This document shows positions 18,030 through 25,743 of a stretch of DNA of 64,000 nt, one piece after another. The stretch comes from Flavobacterium sp. Its GTDB lineage: Bacteria; Bacteroidota; Bacteroidia; Flavobacteriales; Flavobacteriaceae. The notes beneath the pieces are model-generated. The model did no database searches, was not told the origin of the DNA, and saw nothing but the letters and a program-made list of their open reading frames with translations. Location of the stretch: NCBI RefSeq assembly GCF_004295795.1, contig NZ_SEBR01000003.1, forward strand, positions 1-64,000, read 5' to 3'. Position 1 is the first letter of the stretch, and each line of letters begins with the position of its first letter. The translations under genes and the position numbers were made by a program.

Positions 18030-19064
18030 TTAATTGATTTCCACCGAATAATTCAGCATGTTTCGGTTCTCCGAATCGAGTTTTTCCCGAGACACAAAAA
18101 CGTTCCGAAACAGCTCAGCACTCCATTTGGTGCGTTTTCGCCAATGGCCAAAAGTCTCGTTTCTCCAGTCGAAACCTTCTTTCCAGGCGTCGCGGGGCGA
18201 AATGTAAAAATAGGTGTAAGGAATAAGGTAAGAACTGTCGTTTCGCGATTTGACCTTCAAGGATTCGGTCTCGTTACGCACCACAGACTGTGGATAAAGC
18301 AAAGTGATGTTGCGTTGCTCGCTCTCGGTTTTCATGCCCGAAGAAATTCTGATGTATTCACTCTCGATTTTTTTGAGGCTGAAATTGTCGTAAGTGGTTT
18401 CGCCTATTTTGTCGATCGGGCGCAATTGGATGATGTTGATCGAGTACTTTCCGAAAACCTCGAAAAACTGCTCGAGTTCGTAGAAATTGTCTTCGTTGAA
18501 CGTGTAATTCATGCGAAGGCGAAGATTCGGGAAGCGGGTTTTCACGTTTGTGATCGCTTGCAGGATTTCGTGGAATTTCTCGAAATTTCCTTTGTCCATC
18601 AAATCTTCGTACGTCTCTTTTTTTACGCCGTGCACTGAAAGTATGATCTCGTTCAAACCCGCATCGGCGAAAGCCTCGATATCTTTTTCATCGATGAGAT
18701 TGCCATTCGTAATCATGCTGATGTAAGGCACGCCGTGGGTTTTGGCAAGAGCGATAAGCTTGGTGTTGTGCTTGAACAAAGTAGGTTCTGCACCGCAACC
18801 GATCTGGAGTTTGAGTGCGTTCTTGAAAAACGATTTGGCCATTGGCTCGAGATCGTCTTCCTTGAACATGCCTTTCATGTTTTTGCGCACGAATTCGGCA
18901 TCGGTGAAATAACACATCTTGCAGCGCAGGTTGCACGCCAAAACGGGATCCATCTGGATCGACAAAAATCGCCTGTCCAAAACCGACAAAAGCCACAGGC
19001 CAAGAAACTTGACGCGGTGGCTTTTGATGCGCTGGTTGAGTTTTAACAGACGATAAATGTCCAT
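18030..19064 (-). CDS. Radical SAM protein
   Basis: A 344-residue protein with the radical SAM cluster motif CxxxCxxC at Cys44, Cys48 and Cys51 (LACNLRCKMC) and a GCGAEPTL version of the GGE SAM-binding motif near residue 90. The N-terminal extension is basic and partly hydrophobic. No C-terminal SPASM Cys cluster is visible, so it probably binds one 4Fe-4S cluster. It starts right after the TrhO stop (TAAATG), so the two are one transcript; a link to tRNA modification is possible from that context but not shown by the sequence. The specific reaction is unknown. Confidence 0.85.
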   Translation of the reverse strand: MDIYRLLKLNQRIKSHRVKFLGLWLLSVLDRRFLSIQMDPVLACNLRCKMCYFTDAEFVRKNMKGMFKEDDLEPMAKSFFKNALKLQIGCGAEPTLFKHNTKLIALAKTHGVPYISMITNGNLIDEKDIEAFADAGLNEIILSVHGVKKETYEDLMDKGNFEKFHEILQAITNVKTRFPNLRLRMNYTFNEDNFYELEQFFEVFGKYSINIIQLRPIDKIGETTYDNFSLKKIESEYIRISSGMKTESEQRNITLLYPQSVVRNETESLKVKSRNDSSYLIPYTYFYISPRDAWKEGFDWRNETFGHWRKRTKWSAELFRNVFVSREKLDSENRNMLNYSVEIN

Positions 19065-20420
19065 TTATCCCAGGATTTTATAAAGTTTATCTGACAAACG
19101 TATGCGATAATCGAGTCTAAAACTAACCAAATCGCCTTTTTTTGCGGTCGTCGCCGGCAAATCGTTCACGAACATTTCTGCGATGATCAATCTTTGCTCG
19201 CCTGTCGTCGGGCCTGAAATCAGGATTTCGTTCGAGACGTAAAGTTCGCCTTCCTCGACCAAAAACTGTCCGATGGAAGCTTTTGGGAAGAAGTGAATTC
19301 CTTTTCCGACGTAAGCTTTTTTGAGCTTCGAATTCGTCGCCACGCGCTTTCTAGTTTCGGCCGCGACCGTTCCAACCACGCCTTCACCAGAGTTCCGATA
19401 CGTCAAAACGTCCGATTTCCCTTTCTTGAAAACCATGTTCCCGTTTTTGATCCCGCGTCGCAACGCCTTTTGCTCGTCTTCGGGCAATTGCACTACTTCG
19501 GCGCAAGCGGTCGAACAACAACCGTGCATGGCTTCAGCACATTCGTCACATTGGATGAAAAGCAAGTGGCAAGCCTCGTTCGCGCAATTCGTGTGCGTAT
19601 CGCAAGGTTTCCCGCATTGGTGGCAATTCGCGACGATATCGTCGGTGATCCGTTCGCCCAGACGGTGGTCGAACACAAAGTTTTTCCCAATGAATTTACT
19701 CTGCAAACCTTCAGATTTGACTTGTCGTGTATATTCGATTATTCCGCCTTCGAGTTGATAAACGTTGTTGAATCCTTTGTGCTTGAAATACGCGCTGGCT
19801 TTCTCGCAGCGGATTCCGCCCGTGCAATACATCAGCAAATTCTTTCCGTCCTTGAATTCCGAAAGCTGGTTTTCGATGATCGGAAGCGATTCGCGAAACG
19901 TGTCGACATCTGGTTTTATCGATCCGACAAAATGCCCGATCTCGCTCTCGTAGTGGTTTCGCATGTCGACCACGATCGTGTTCGGATCGTCCAACATCGC
20001 GTTGAAATCCTTGGCTCCGAGGTGAATTCCTTTGTTTGTCACGTCGAAAGTCGCGTCGTTCAAACCGTCTGCAACAATCTTGTCCCGCACTTTTATCGTG
20101 AGTTTCAGGAACGAATGATCGTCGTGCTCGACAGCGATATTCAATCTGATGCCTTGCATGAAATCGTATGTTTCGAGCGTGTCGCGAAATTCGTAAAAAT
20201 GGTCGGCAGGCAGCGACAATTGAGCGTTTATGCCTTCATTGGCCACGTAAATCCGACCCAAAACCTCAAGCGGTTCCCAAGCCAAAAACAAATCGTCGCG
20301 GAATCTCTTCGGATCTTCAATTCGCGCATAGGCATAGAACGACAAAGTGAGTCGTTGCTTCCCGGCCTCATCGATAAGGGCGGCTCTTTCCTCTGCGCTC
20401 AAAGTGTTGTACAGTTGCAT
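19065..20420 (-). CDS. trhO: tRNA uridine(34) hydroxylase TrhO with Cys-rich C-terminal extension
   Basis: A 451-residue protein: an N-terminal UPF0176/acylphosphatase-like domain, then a rhodanese domain with its active Cys in the MYCTGGIRCEKA loop (about residue 195), then a Cys-rich segment (CHQCGKPCDTHTNCANEACH ... CDECAEAMHGCC) likely to bind zinc, and a C-terminal beta domain of about 110 residues. TrhO hydroxylates U34 of certain tRNAs to ho5U. Enterobacterial TrhO (YceA) is about 350 residues, so the extra C-terminal 100 residues are a lineage feature. A clear promoter lies upstream; the radical SAM gene follows directly. Confidence 0.9.
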   Translation of the reverse strand: MQLYNTLSAEERAALIDEAGKQRLTLSFYAYARIEDPKRFRDDLFLAWEPLEVLGRIYVANEGINAQLSLPADHFYEFRDTLETYDFMQGIRLNIAVEHDDHSFLKLTIKVRDKIVADGLNDATFDVTNKGIHLGAKDFNAMLDDPNTIVVDMRNHYESEIGHFVGSIKPDVDTFRESLPIIENQLSEFKDGKNLLMYCTGGIRCEKASAYFKHKGFNNVYQLEGGIIEYTRQVKSEGLQSKFIGKNFVFDHRLGERITDDIVANCHQCGKPCDTHTNCANEACHLLFIQCDECAEAMHGCCSTACAEVVQLPEDEQKALRRGIKNGNMVFKKGKSDVLTYRNSGEGVVGTVAAETRKRVATNSKLKKAYVGKGIHFFPKASIGQFLVEEGELYVSNEILISGPTTGEQRLIIAEMFVNDLPATTAKKGDLVSFRLDYRIRLSDKLYKILG

Positions 20421-20487
20421 GCTATAAACAGTTTAAGTGGAGCTTTTCGGCCTTTTCGCAAAGCCGGATCAATCGTAATTTCGGGCG

Positions 20488-20517
20488 CAAAGATACGCCT
20501 TTATTGAGATTGTGCAA
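20488..20517 (-). promoter_or_regulatory. Promoter of trhO and the radical SAM gene
   Basis: Minus-strand TATCTTTG (20495-20488), a perfect TAnnTTTG box, has a TTG (20517-20515) 19 bp upstream. The start codon is about 67 bp downstream. Confidence 0.65.
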
Positions 20518-20570
20518 CTCGTAAAAATCGCTTTTGAATAACGATAATTTGTTCGCATGCAATCGTTTGG

Positions 20571-20702
20571 ACCTACATTTAACATTTTTTACAGATTTTC
20601 TGTAAGGATAAGAGCGGTTTGCTTTCGAACTTTGCTAGACCTAACAAATCTCACAGATTTGTTAGGTCTGCAAACCCAAAAAACTGATGTGGATTTGATG
20701 TG
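20571..20702 (+). repeat. 132-bp repeat: 28-bp dyad motif plus 15-bp-arm hairpin (copy 1)
   Basis: It starts ACCTACA, then the 28-bp motif (20578-20605), then CGAACTTTGC, then a perfect hairpin AGACCTAACAAATCT (20637-20651) / complement (20655-20669) with a 3-nt loop, and ends TTTGATGTG. The same order and length recur at 25459-25591. Bases between these blocks differ between copies. Confidence 0.75.
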
Positions 20703-20784
20703 TCGAAAAATCTTACGGTTTTTAAGGATTTGGGCGCATCGCGGCGGGAAATCTCCAGTAGCAACAACTCCAAATTCGCCGCGA

Positions 20785-20917
20785 CCGGGCTGACCCGCTT
20801 CTAGCTTTCTGGCAAAACGCCGGTTTTGTAAGCGAGACGCGAGCTTCCTTTGGTCGCTGCGCCTCGCAACAAAACCAGGCGTTTTCCTGCAAAAGGCTAT
20901 CCGCTTGCATCCCTTGC
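20785..20917 (-). repeat. Long structured repeat, copy 2 (conserved-loop family)
   Basis: The core GAGCTTCCTTTGGTCGCT (20841-20858) is the minus-strand form of the core at 318-335. It is flanked by a GC-rich stem (GCGAG-a-CGC at 20832-20840 with GCG-c-CTCGC at 20859-20867). The outer arms contain CTAGCTTTCTGGCAAAACG and its near-complement, then CCGGGC and ATCCC ends. It lies 80 bp before the CDF transporter gene. Together with the repeat at 20571 it fills most of the 577-bp gap after trhO, which contains no gene. Confidence 0.75.
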
Positions 20918-20984
20918 GCAAACCGCGATTTCCAAAACCACAATTTATTTATTGCGAAAATCCGTTCCAAAACCGCCGCTCACT

Positions 20985-20992
20985 TATCTTTG
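20985..20992 (+). promoter_or_regulatory. -7 box 5 bp before the CDF start codon (possible leaderless transcript)
   Basis: TATCTTTG is a perfect TAnnTTTG box ending 5 bp before the ATG. Transcription from it would begin at or next to the start codon. I see no good -33 TTG at the usual distance. Confidence 0.5.
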
Positions 20993-20997
20993 CAACC

Positions 20998-21882
20998 ATG
21001 TCTGACCACGCCAAAGAAGCCGTTAAAACAACCTACCTGAGCATTTTGGGAAATCTGGTGTTGGCCGCTCTCAAGTTCACGGTTGGTTATTTCGGCAATT
21101 CTTACGCGCTTATCGCCGATGCCATCGAATCGACCTCAGATGTTTTTTCATCGTTTCTGGTACTTCTCGGTCTCAAATATTCTTCGCGTCCGGCAGACGA
21201 AAACCATCCGTACGGACACGGGAAAGCCGAAGCACTGATCACATTCTGCGTCGTAGGATTTTTGGTAGTTTCGGCAACTGTCATCGCTTACGAAAGCATC
21301 GAACATATCCAGACGCCACACAAAATCCCCGAATCGTACACGCTTATCGTGCTCGCGGGAATCGTCATCATCAAAGAAGTTTTCTACCGAGTCGTGTCCA
21401 AAAAGAGTGAAGATACAAATTCGTCCTCGCTAAAAGCCGACGCTTGGCACCATCGCAGCGACGCAATCACTTCGGGAATGGCTTTCATCGGAATCTCGAT
21501 CGCAATCTTCTTCGGGCCTGGTTACGAAACTGCCGACGATTGGGCGGCCTTGCTCGCATCGGGATTCATCATCTACAATGCTTATCTGATTTTCCGTCCG
21601 GCTTTGGGAGAAATTCTCGACGAAAATCTGCACCATGAAGTCGTCGAGAAAATCCGCGTGATTGCACGAAAGGTTCCGGGCGTGATCGACACCGAAAAAC
21701 TGCACGTGAGGAAATCGGGAATGAAGTATTTGGTCGACTTGCATCTTACGGTGAACGGCGACATTTCGGTAACTGAAGGCCACGACATCGCCCACGATCT
21801 CAAAGACAAAGTCCAGCTGGAAATGCCCGAAGTCGCCGATGTTTTGGTGCACGTCGAACCGCATCATCTGGCCAACCTATAA
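20998..21882 (+). CDS. Cation diffusion facilitator (CDF) metal efflux transporter, FieF-like
   Basis: A 294-residue transporter with six membrane helices and a C-terminal cytoplasmic metal-binding domain. Site residues appear as ADAIESTSD in helix 2 (about 41-49; E in place of the more usual H) and DAWHHRSD in helix 5 (about 150-157). The C-terminal part (KVPGVIDTEKLHVRKSGMKYLVDLHL) is the CDF dimerisation domain. CDF proteins export Zn2+, Fe2+ or Mn2+ using protons. ATG at 20998 is chosen over an upstream one that would add 31 residues of unrelated leader. The window has many other metal genes but this one is not linked to them in an operon. Confidence 0.9.
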   Translation: MSDHAKEAVKTTYLSILGNLVLAALKFTVGYFGNSYALIADAIESTSDVFSSFLVLLGLKYSSRPADENHPYGHGKAEALITFCVVGFLVVSATVIAYESIEHIQTPHKIPESYTLIVLAGIVIIKEVFYRVVSKKSEDTNSSSLKADAWHHRSDAITSGMAFIGISIAIFFGPGYETADDWAALLASGFIIYNAYLIFRPALGEILDENLHHEVVEKIRVIARKVPGVIDTEKLHVRKSGMKYLVDLHLTVNGDISVTEGHDIAHDLKDKVQLEMPEVADVLVHVEPHHLANL

Positions 21883-21891
21883 AAGAGAATC

Positions 21892-22492
21892 GTCCTTTTG
21901 AGACACATCTCTATTTTTGACAGAACAAATAAATCACAAGTGAATGATTTCGTCGTCAATCTGAAGTATATCGTAGGATTTAACTAATCGGTTGAATTGG
22001 AAGCGCGTAGGGATAAATCCAGAATTATCTTAAGATGAAGTTTTTTTCAATAGTCCTGATTCTTTTCCTGTACACTAGTTGTAGTGCGCAAAAGCCATGT
22101 ATTGATTTTTCTGACGCTTATTTTTTTGAAATCGAGGGTTCGAAACTCTTGGAAAAGATAAGGATTGAAGATCATTCAAATGCTGCCAGGAAAATGTATG
22201 TAATTCGTGAAACTACAGGTAAATACATTATTCTGTCTACTCCAGGCATGGAAGCTACTGTACTCAAAGGGGAAAAAGGTAAGAAAATCGTTCATGACAG
22301 GATCATATCCTTGAATGAACTGAATGACAAGGGGCTATCGGAGTCATTACTAGTGAAGTACAAACTTGATTCTCCAAATCTTCGCTATTACATGGTTCAA
22401 AAAGGCAAAGATGGCTATAGACTGTTTCCTCTGAAGATTTTTTTCGAGGGACTTTATGAAATGTGATTTAAAAAGGCTGTCCTTTTGAGACA
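21892..22492. repeat. 14-bp direct repeat flanking an AT-rich lipoprotein gene
   Basis: GTCCTTTTGAGACA occurs at 21892-21905, just after the CDF stop, and again at 22479-22492, inside the terminator after the lipoprotein gene. The DNA between (about 590 bp) is visibly AT-richer than its surroundings. This looks like a duplication made on insertion or a copied terminator. Confidence 0.5.
22035..22466 (+). CDS. Predicted lipoprotein, unknown function, atypical composition
   Basis: A 143-residue protein with signal peptide MKFFSIVLILFLYTSC, lipidated Cys near residue 16, then a short soluble domain with no recognised family. Codon use is clearly AT-richer than in neighbours (many AAA, TTT, ATT). 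It lies between the CDF gene and the end of the M13 peptidase gene, has its own terminator, and is bracketed by a 14-bp direct repeat, all consistent with recent acquisition. Confidence 0.65.
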   Translation: MKFFSIVLILFLYTSCSAQKPCIDFSDAYFFEIEGSKLLEKIRIEDHSNAARKMYVIRETTGKYIILSTPGMEATVLKGEKGKKIVHDRIISLNELNDKGLSESLLVKYKLDSPNLRYYMVQKGKDGYRLFPLKIFFEGLYEM

Positions 22493-22503
22493 GCCTGTTT
22501 TAT
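22474..22503 (+). terminator. Intrinsic terminator after the lipoprotein gene
   Basis: AGGCTGTC (22474-22481) and GACAGCCT (22489-22496) form a perfect 8-bp stem with a 7-nt loop, followed by GTTTTATTT. On the other strand it has an A-run source of T residues too, so it may also end the convergent M13 peptidase transcript. Confidence 0.75.
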
Positions 22504-22520
22504 TTATGGACATTCGGTTT

Positions 22521-24572
22521 TTACCAAATCTTGACGCGTTTGTCCGGAGCAACGTACAATTTGTCGCCTTGCTTGATTCCGAAGGCCTGATAGAAACCTT
22601 CCACGTTCTGCAAAGGCACATAAGCGCGAAACATTCCCGGCGTATGCGGATCGGTTTTCACTTGGTTTTTGATCGCTTCATCGCGCATTTTGGTTCTCCA
22701 GATCGTTCCCCAAGAAATGAAGAAACGCTGTTCCGGCGTGAAGCCGTCGATTTTTCCCGGATTTCCCTTTTCTTTGAGATACAAAAGCAGTCCGTCGTAA
22801 GCCGAATTGACTCCGCCAAGATCGCCGATGTTCTCGCCAAGCGTGAATTTTCCGTCGACGAAAGTGCCCGGAAGCGGTTCAAGGGCCGAATATTGCGCAG
22901 CCAAAGCCGATCCCAATTCAGTGAATTTCTTCAGATCTTCCTCGCTCCACCAATTCACGAGATTTCCGTCGGCGTTGAAACGCGAGCCCGAATCGTCGAA
23001 TCCGTGAGAAATTTCGTGTCCGATAACCGCTCCGATGCCACCAAAATTCACGGCGGCGTCGGCTCTGTAATCGTAAAATGGCGGTTGCAGGATCGCAGCC
23101 GGAAACACGATTTCATTGTTGGTCGAATTGTAGTACGCGTTCACGGTTTGTGGCGACATTCCCCAACGTTCCTTGTCGACGGGTTTCTTGAGATCTTTGA
23201 GGCTTTCGCGGTGGCGCCATTCGGCCATTGCCGTGAAATTCGAGAAATAGCTTCCACCTTCTTTCGGCGATTTTATGCCCAAATCAGAATAGTCTTTCCA
23301 CTTGTCCGGATACCCGATTTTCACGCGGTATTTCTTGAGTTTGGCGATTGCCATGGCACGCGTTTTTTCGTCCATCCAGGGAAGTGCGTTGATTCTCGTC
23401 TCGTAAGCGCGGAACAAATATTGGATCAGTTCTTCGGCTTTGGCCTTGGCTTCTGGCGGAAATTTCTGTTCGACATACAATTTGCCCAAAGCTTCGCCTA
23501 TCGATCCGTTCACCGATTGCAGCGCGCGTTCGTCTCTCGGGCGTTGTTTTACCGCTCCAGTCAACGTTTTTCCGTAGAATTCCCAATTGGCGTTTTCGAT
23601 TTCGGTCGTAAGCGCGCCGGCCGAACGGTTGAGCAACATCCAACGCAGATACGCTTTCCAGTCCTCGACTTTTTTCTCGTTGAAAATGTCGTTCAGCGCC
23701 GTCATGTATTTGGGTTGGGAAACGTTGATCGTGTCGAGTTTCGGCATTCCTACGCCAGTCAGATAAGTTTCCCATTGGATTGCCGGCATGAGTTTCTGTA
23801 AGTCCGAAACGGTCATCGGATTGTAGGTTTTTCGGCGGTCGCGACGTTCTACACGGTCGAGTCTTGGCTTGCTCATGGCGATTTCCAAAGCCAGGATTTT
23901 TTCGGCATCCGATTTTGATTTCGTCGGATTTTCCCCGAGATATTGCAACATTCGCGTGACGTGAGCCACATATTTCTCGCGTTTTTCCTTCGAATCGGCA
24001 TCGTCGGACACATAGTAATCGCGATCGGGCAAACCGAGGCTTCCGAGCCCGAGCCCGACTTGGTTCTTATTGCTGTTTTTGGAATCCGGACCAACGCCGA
24101 CGCCAAAGAATCCGAGGCCGCCTTTCGGTTCCATCCAAATCAAGAAAGCCTGCAAATCAGCTACCGACCTGATCGCATTGATCTTGTCGAGATACGGTTT
24201 CAAAGGCTTGATGCCGGCTTTGTTGCGTCCGACAGTGTCTAAAATAGAGTTGTAGTAAGCGACCGCTTTTCCCTGGTCGGTTTTGGACGTGTATTTTGGA
24301 TCGATAGCCGCCGATTTGAGGATTGCGAGTGCGTCGGCATCTGTATTCTGTCTGAGTTCGTCGAAACTTCCCCAACGCGTGCGGTCGGCGGGAATTTCGG
24401 TTTTGTCGAACCACGTTCCGTTTACGAATCGGAAGAAATCATCGCCGGGTTTGACTTTCGTGTCCATGAGCGAAAGGTTTATGCCCGGATTTTTTTGTGC
24501 CGATTGTGCAAATGCGCCAGAAGCGGCAATCACAGGCAACATCAGCCAAAGTTTGTTGCTGTTTTTTCTCAT
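22521..24572 (-). CDS. pepO: M13 family zinc metallopeptidase (PepO/neprilysin-like), exported
   Basis: A 683-residue protein with a Sec signal peptide (about 1-22), a large N-terminal helical domain, and the C-terminal catalytic domain with the HExxH zinc motif in VIGHEISHGFDD and the downstream GENIGDLGG carrying the third zinc ligand Glu. The NAYYNSTNNEIVFPA stretch is the conserved substrate-binding segment. M13 peptidases cleave oligopeptides in the periplasm or outside. The length is normal for the family. A start at 24572 places the signal peptide first; an upstream ATG would add 37 unlikely residues. It diverges from the Sco gene. Confidence 0.93.
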   Translation of the reverse strand: MRKNSNKLWLMLPVIAASGAFAQSAQKNPGINLSLMDTKVKPGDDFFRFVNGTWFDKTEIPADRTRWGSFDELRQNTDADALAILKSAAIDPKYTSKTDQGKAVAYYNSILDTVGRNKAGIKPLKPYLDKINAIRSVADLQAFLIWMEPKGGLGFFGVGVGPDSKNSNKNQVGLGLGSLGLPDRDYYVSDDADSKEKREKYVAHVTRMLQYLGENPTKSKSDAEKILALEIAMSKPRLDRVERRDRRKTYNPMTVSDLQKLMPAIQWETYLTGVGMPKLDTINVSQPKYMTALNDIFNEKKVEDWKAYLRWMLLNRSAGALTTEIENANWEFYGKTLTGAVKQRPRDERALQSVNGSIGEALGKLYVEQKFPPEAKAKAEELIQYLFRAYETRINALPWMDEKTRAMAIAKLKKYRVKIGYPDKWKDYSDLGIKSPKEGGSYFSNFTAMAEWRHRESLKDLKKPVDKERWGMSPQTVNAYYNSTNNEIVFPAAILQPPFYDYRADAAVNFGGIGAVIGHEISHGFDDSGSRFNADGNLVNWWSEEDLKKFTELGSALAAQYSALEPLPGTFVDGKFTLGENIGDLGGVNSAYDGLLLYLKEKGNPGKIDGFTPEQRFFISWGTIWRTKMRDEAIKNQVKTDPHTPGMFRAYVPLQNVEGFYQAFGIKQGDKLYVAPDKRVKIW

Positions 24573-24693
24573 AAAGATTGGGTTATGTGCAAAGTCATAA
24601 AAGTAAGGAGTTAGTCGCTCGCACGCCAATTTTGTTTCGGCTTGACCGCAAAAATCGGTGTTAAAATCTTGGATGTTGCTCAAACTTCTGTCG

Positions 24694-24701
24694 TATTTTT
24701 G
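24694..24701 (+). promoter_or_regulatory. -7 box upstream of the Sco gene
   Basis: TATTTTTG matches TAnnTTTG and lies 27 bp before the ATG. TTG triplets at 24669 and 24676 give spacers of 22 and 15 bp, both off the ideal. Confidence 0.45.
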
Positions 24702-24728
24702 CGCCCGAACCGAACGATATCTATATTC

Positions 24729-25403
24729 ATGGCGTCCTTTTTAAGAAAACACCGCATTTTTTTCATCGCCATGGGATTGGTCGCAGTCCTTTCGATCTCG
24801 GCATTTTATGTGGTTTTGAAACCTAAGAAAAGCCTCAAGATCTATTCTCCGGCCGACGTGAATCCTGAAATGGTCGACTCGACGCTTCAGGAAATAAGGA
24901 AAACACACACGATTGCCGACTTTTCTTTCGTCAATCAAAACGGAAAAACCATCACGCAAAAGGATTACGAGGGCAAAATTTATGTCGCCGACTTCTTTTT
25001 CACGACTTGCCAATCGATTTGCCCGATCATGACATCGAATATGGTTGAGGTGCAAAAGGCGATCGCGAATAATCCGAAAGTAATGATCTTGTCGCACACC
25101 GTCATGCCCGAAGTCGACAGCGTGCCGATTCTTAAGAAATATGCGCTCGAAAAAGGCGTGAACGATGCCAAATGGAATCTCGTGACGGGCGATCGCAGCA
25201 AGATTTACGAAATGGCGAGAAAGTCTTATCTGGCCGTGAAATTGGGCAAACCCGAGGAATTGTACGATATGGTTCACACCGAGAATTTCGTGCTTGTCGA
25301 CGCCAAACGTCGCGTGCGGGGATTTTATGACGGCACGAAACCTGAAGACGTCAAGCGCTTGATCGAGGACATCAACTGGTTGAGTATGGATGGAAATGAC
25401 TGA
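24729..25403 (+). CDS. SCO1/SenC family copper-binding thioredoxin-fold protein
   Basis: A 224-residue protein with an N-terminal membrane anchor (about 9-30) and a thioredoxin-fold domain facing the periplasm. The copper-binding CxxxC motif is Cys94 and Cys98 (TTCQSICPIM) and the distal ligand is His183 (MVHTENF), so all three copper ligands are present. Sco proteins deliver copper to the CuA site of cytochrome oxidase or serve as thiol reductants. It stands alone between two gaps; cytochrome oxidase genes are not in the window. Confidence 0.9.
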   Translation: MASFLRKHRIFFIAMGLVAVLSISAFYVVLKPKKSLKIYSPADVNPEMVDSTLQEIRKTHTIADFSFVNQNGKTITQKDYEGKIYVADFFFTTCQSICPIMTSNMVEVQKAIANNPKVMILSHTVMPEVDSVPILKKYALEKGVNDAKWNLVTGDRSKIYEMARKSYLAVKLGKPEELYDMVHTENFVLVDAKRRVRGFYDGTKPEDVKRLIEDINWLSMDGND

Positions 25404-25409
25404 GATTCC

Positions 25410-25457
25410 CCGAATCGCAGATTCGGAAACGCACCTTGCGAAGTCACAGACTTCGCA
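25410..25457 (-). repeat. Paired short hairpins, centres 29 nt apart (copy 1)
   Basis: Hairpin one: CCGAATC / GATTCGG (25410-25416, 25420-25426), loop GCA. Hairpin two: TGCGAAGTC / GACTTCGCA (25437-25445, 25449-25457), loop ACA. Loop centres are at 25418 and 25447. Read on the minus strand the loops are TGT and TGC, as at the loci near 47.5 and 56.6 kb. This lies just after the Sco stop codon. Confidence 0.75.
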
Positions 25458-25458
25458 C

Positions 25459-25591
25459 ACCTACATTTAACAAAAACTACAGAAAATCTGTAAGGCTGGC
25501 ATTGGTTTACGTCCGAACTTTGCAGACCTAACAAATCTCGAAGATTTGTTAGGTCTAGCAAAACCTCAAAATTTGATGTGTTTTTGATGCG
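25459..25591 (+). repeat. 133-bp repeat: 28-bp dyad motif plus 15-bp-arm hairpin (copy 2)
   Basis: Same order of blocks as at 20571-20702: ACCTACA, the 28-bp motif at 25466-25493, CGAACTTTGC, then a perfect hairpin with 15-bp arms at 25524-25538 and 25542-25556, then a TTTGATGCG end. Together with the paired hairpins it fills most of the 340-bp gap before the DUF2130 gene. Confidence 0.75.
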
Positions 25592-25743
25592 CCCGAAGAA
25601 GGCCAAATTGGAACACAAAAACGTCGGAATGCGAAACTTGCCTCGATTCTATTTTCCGGAATTCTTTCACTGTTAATAAAATACCGCAATCTCGCGATGG
25701 CATCTAAACGCTTTTTCCCACTTTTATACAAACAACATTTGTC

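Noticed and set aside
25410..25457. CRISPR array
   Set aside because: The paired hairpins recur with 29-nt centres, but there are only two units per locus, the arms differ, and no cas genes are near. It is not a CRISPR array.
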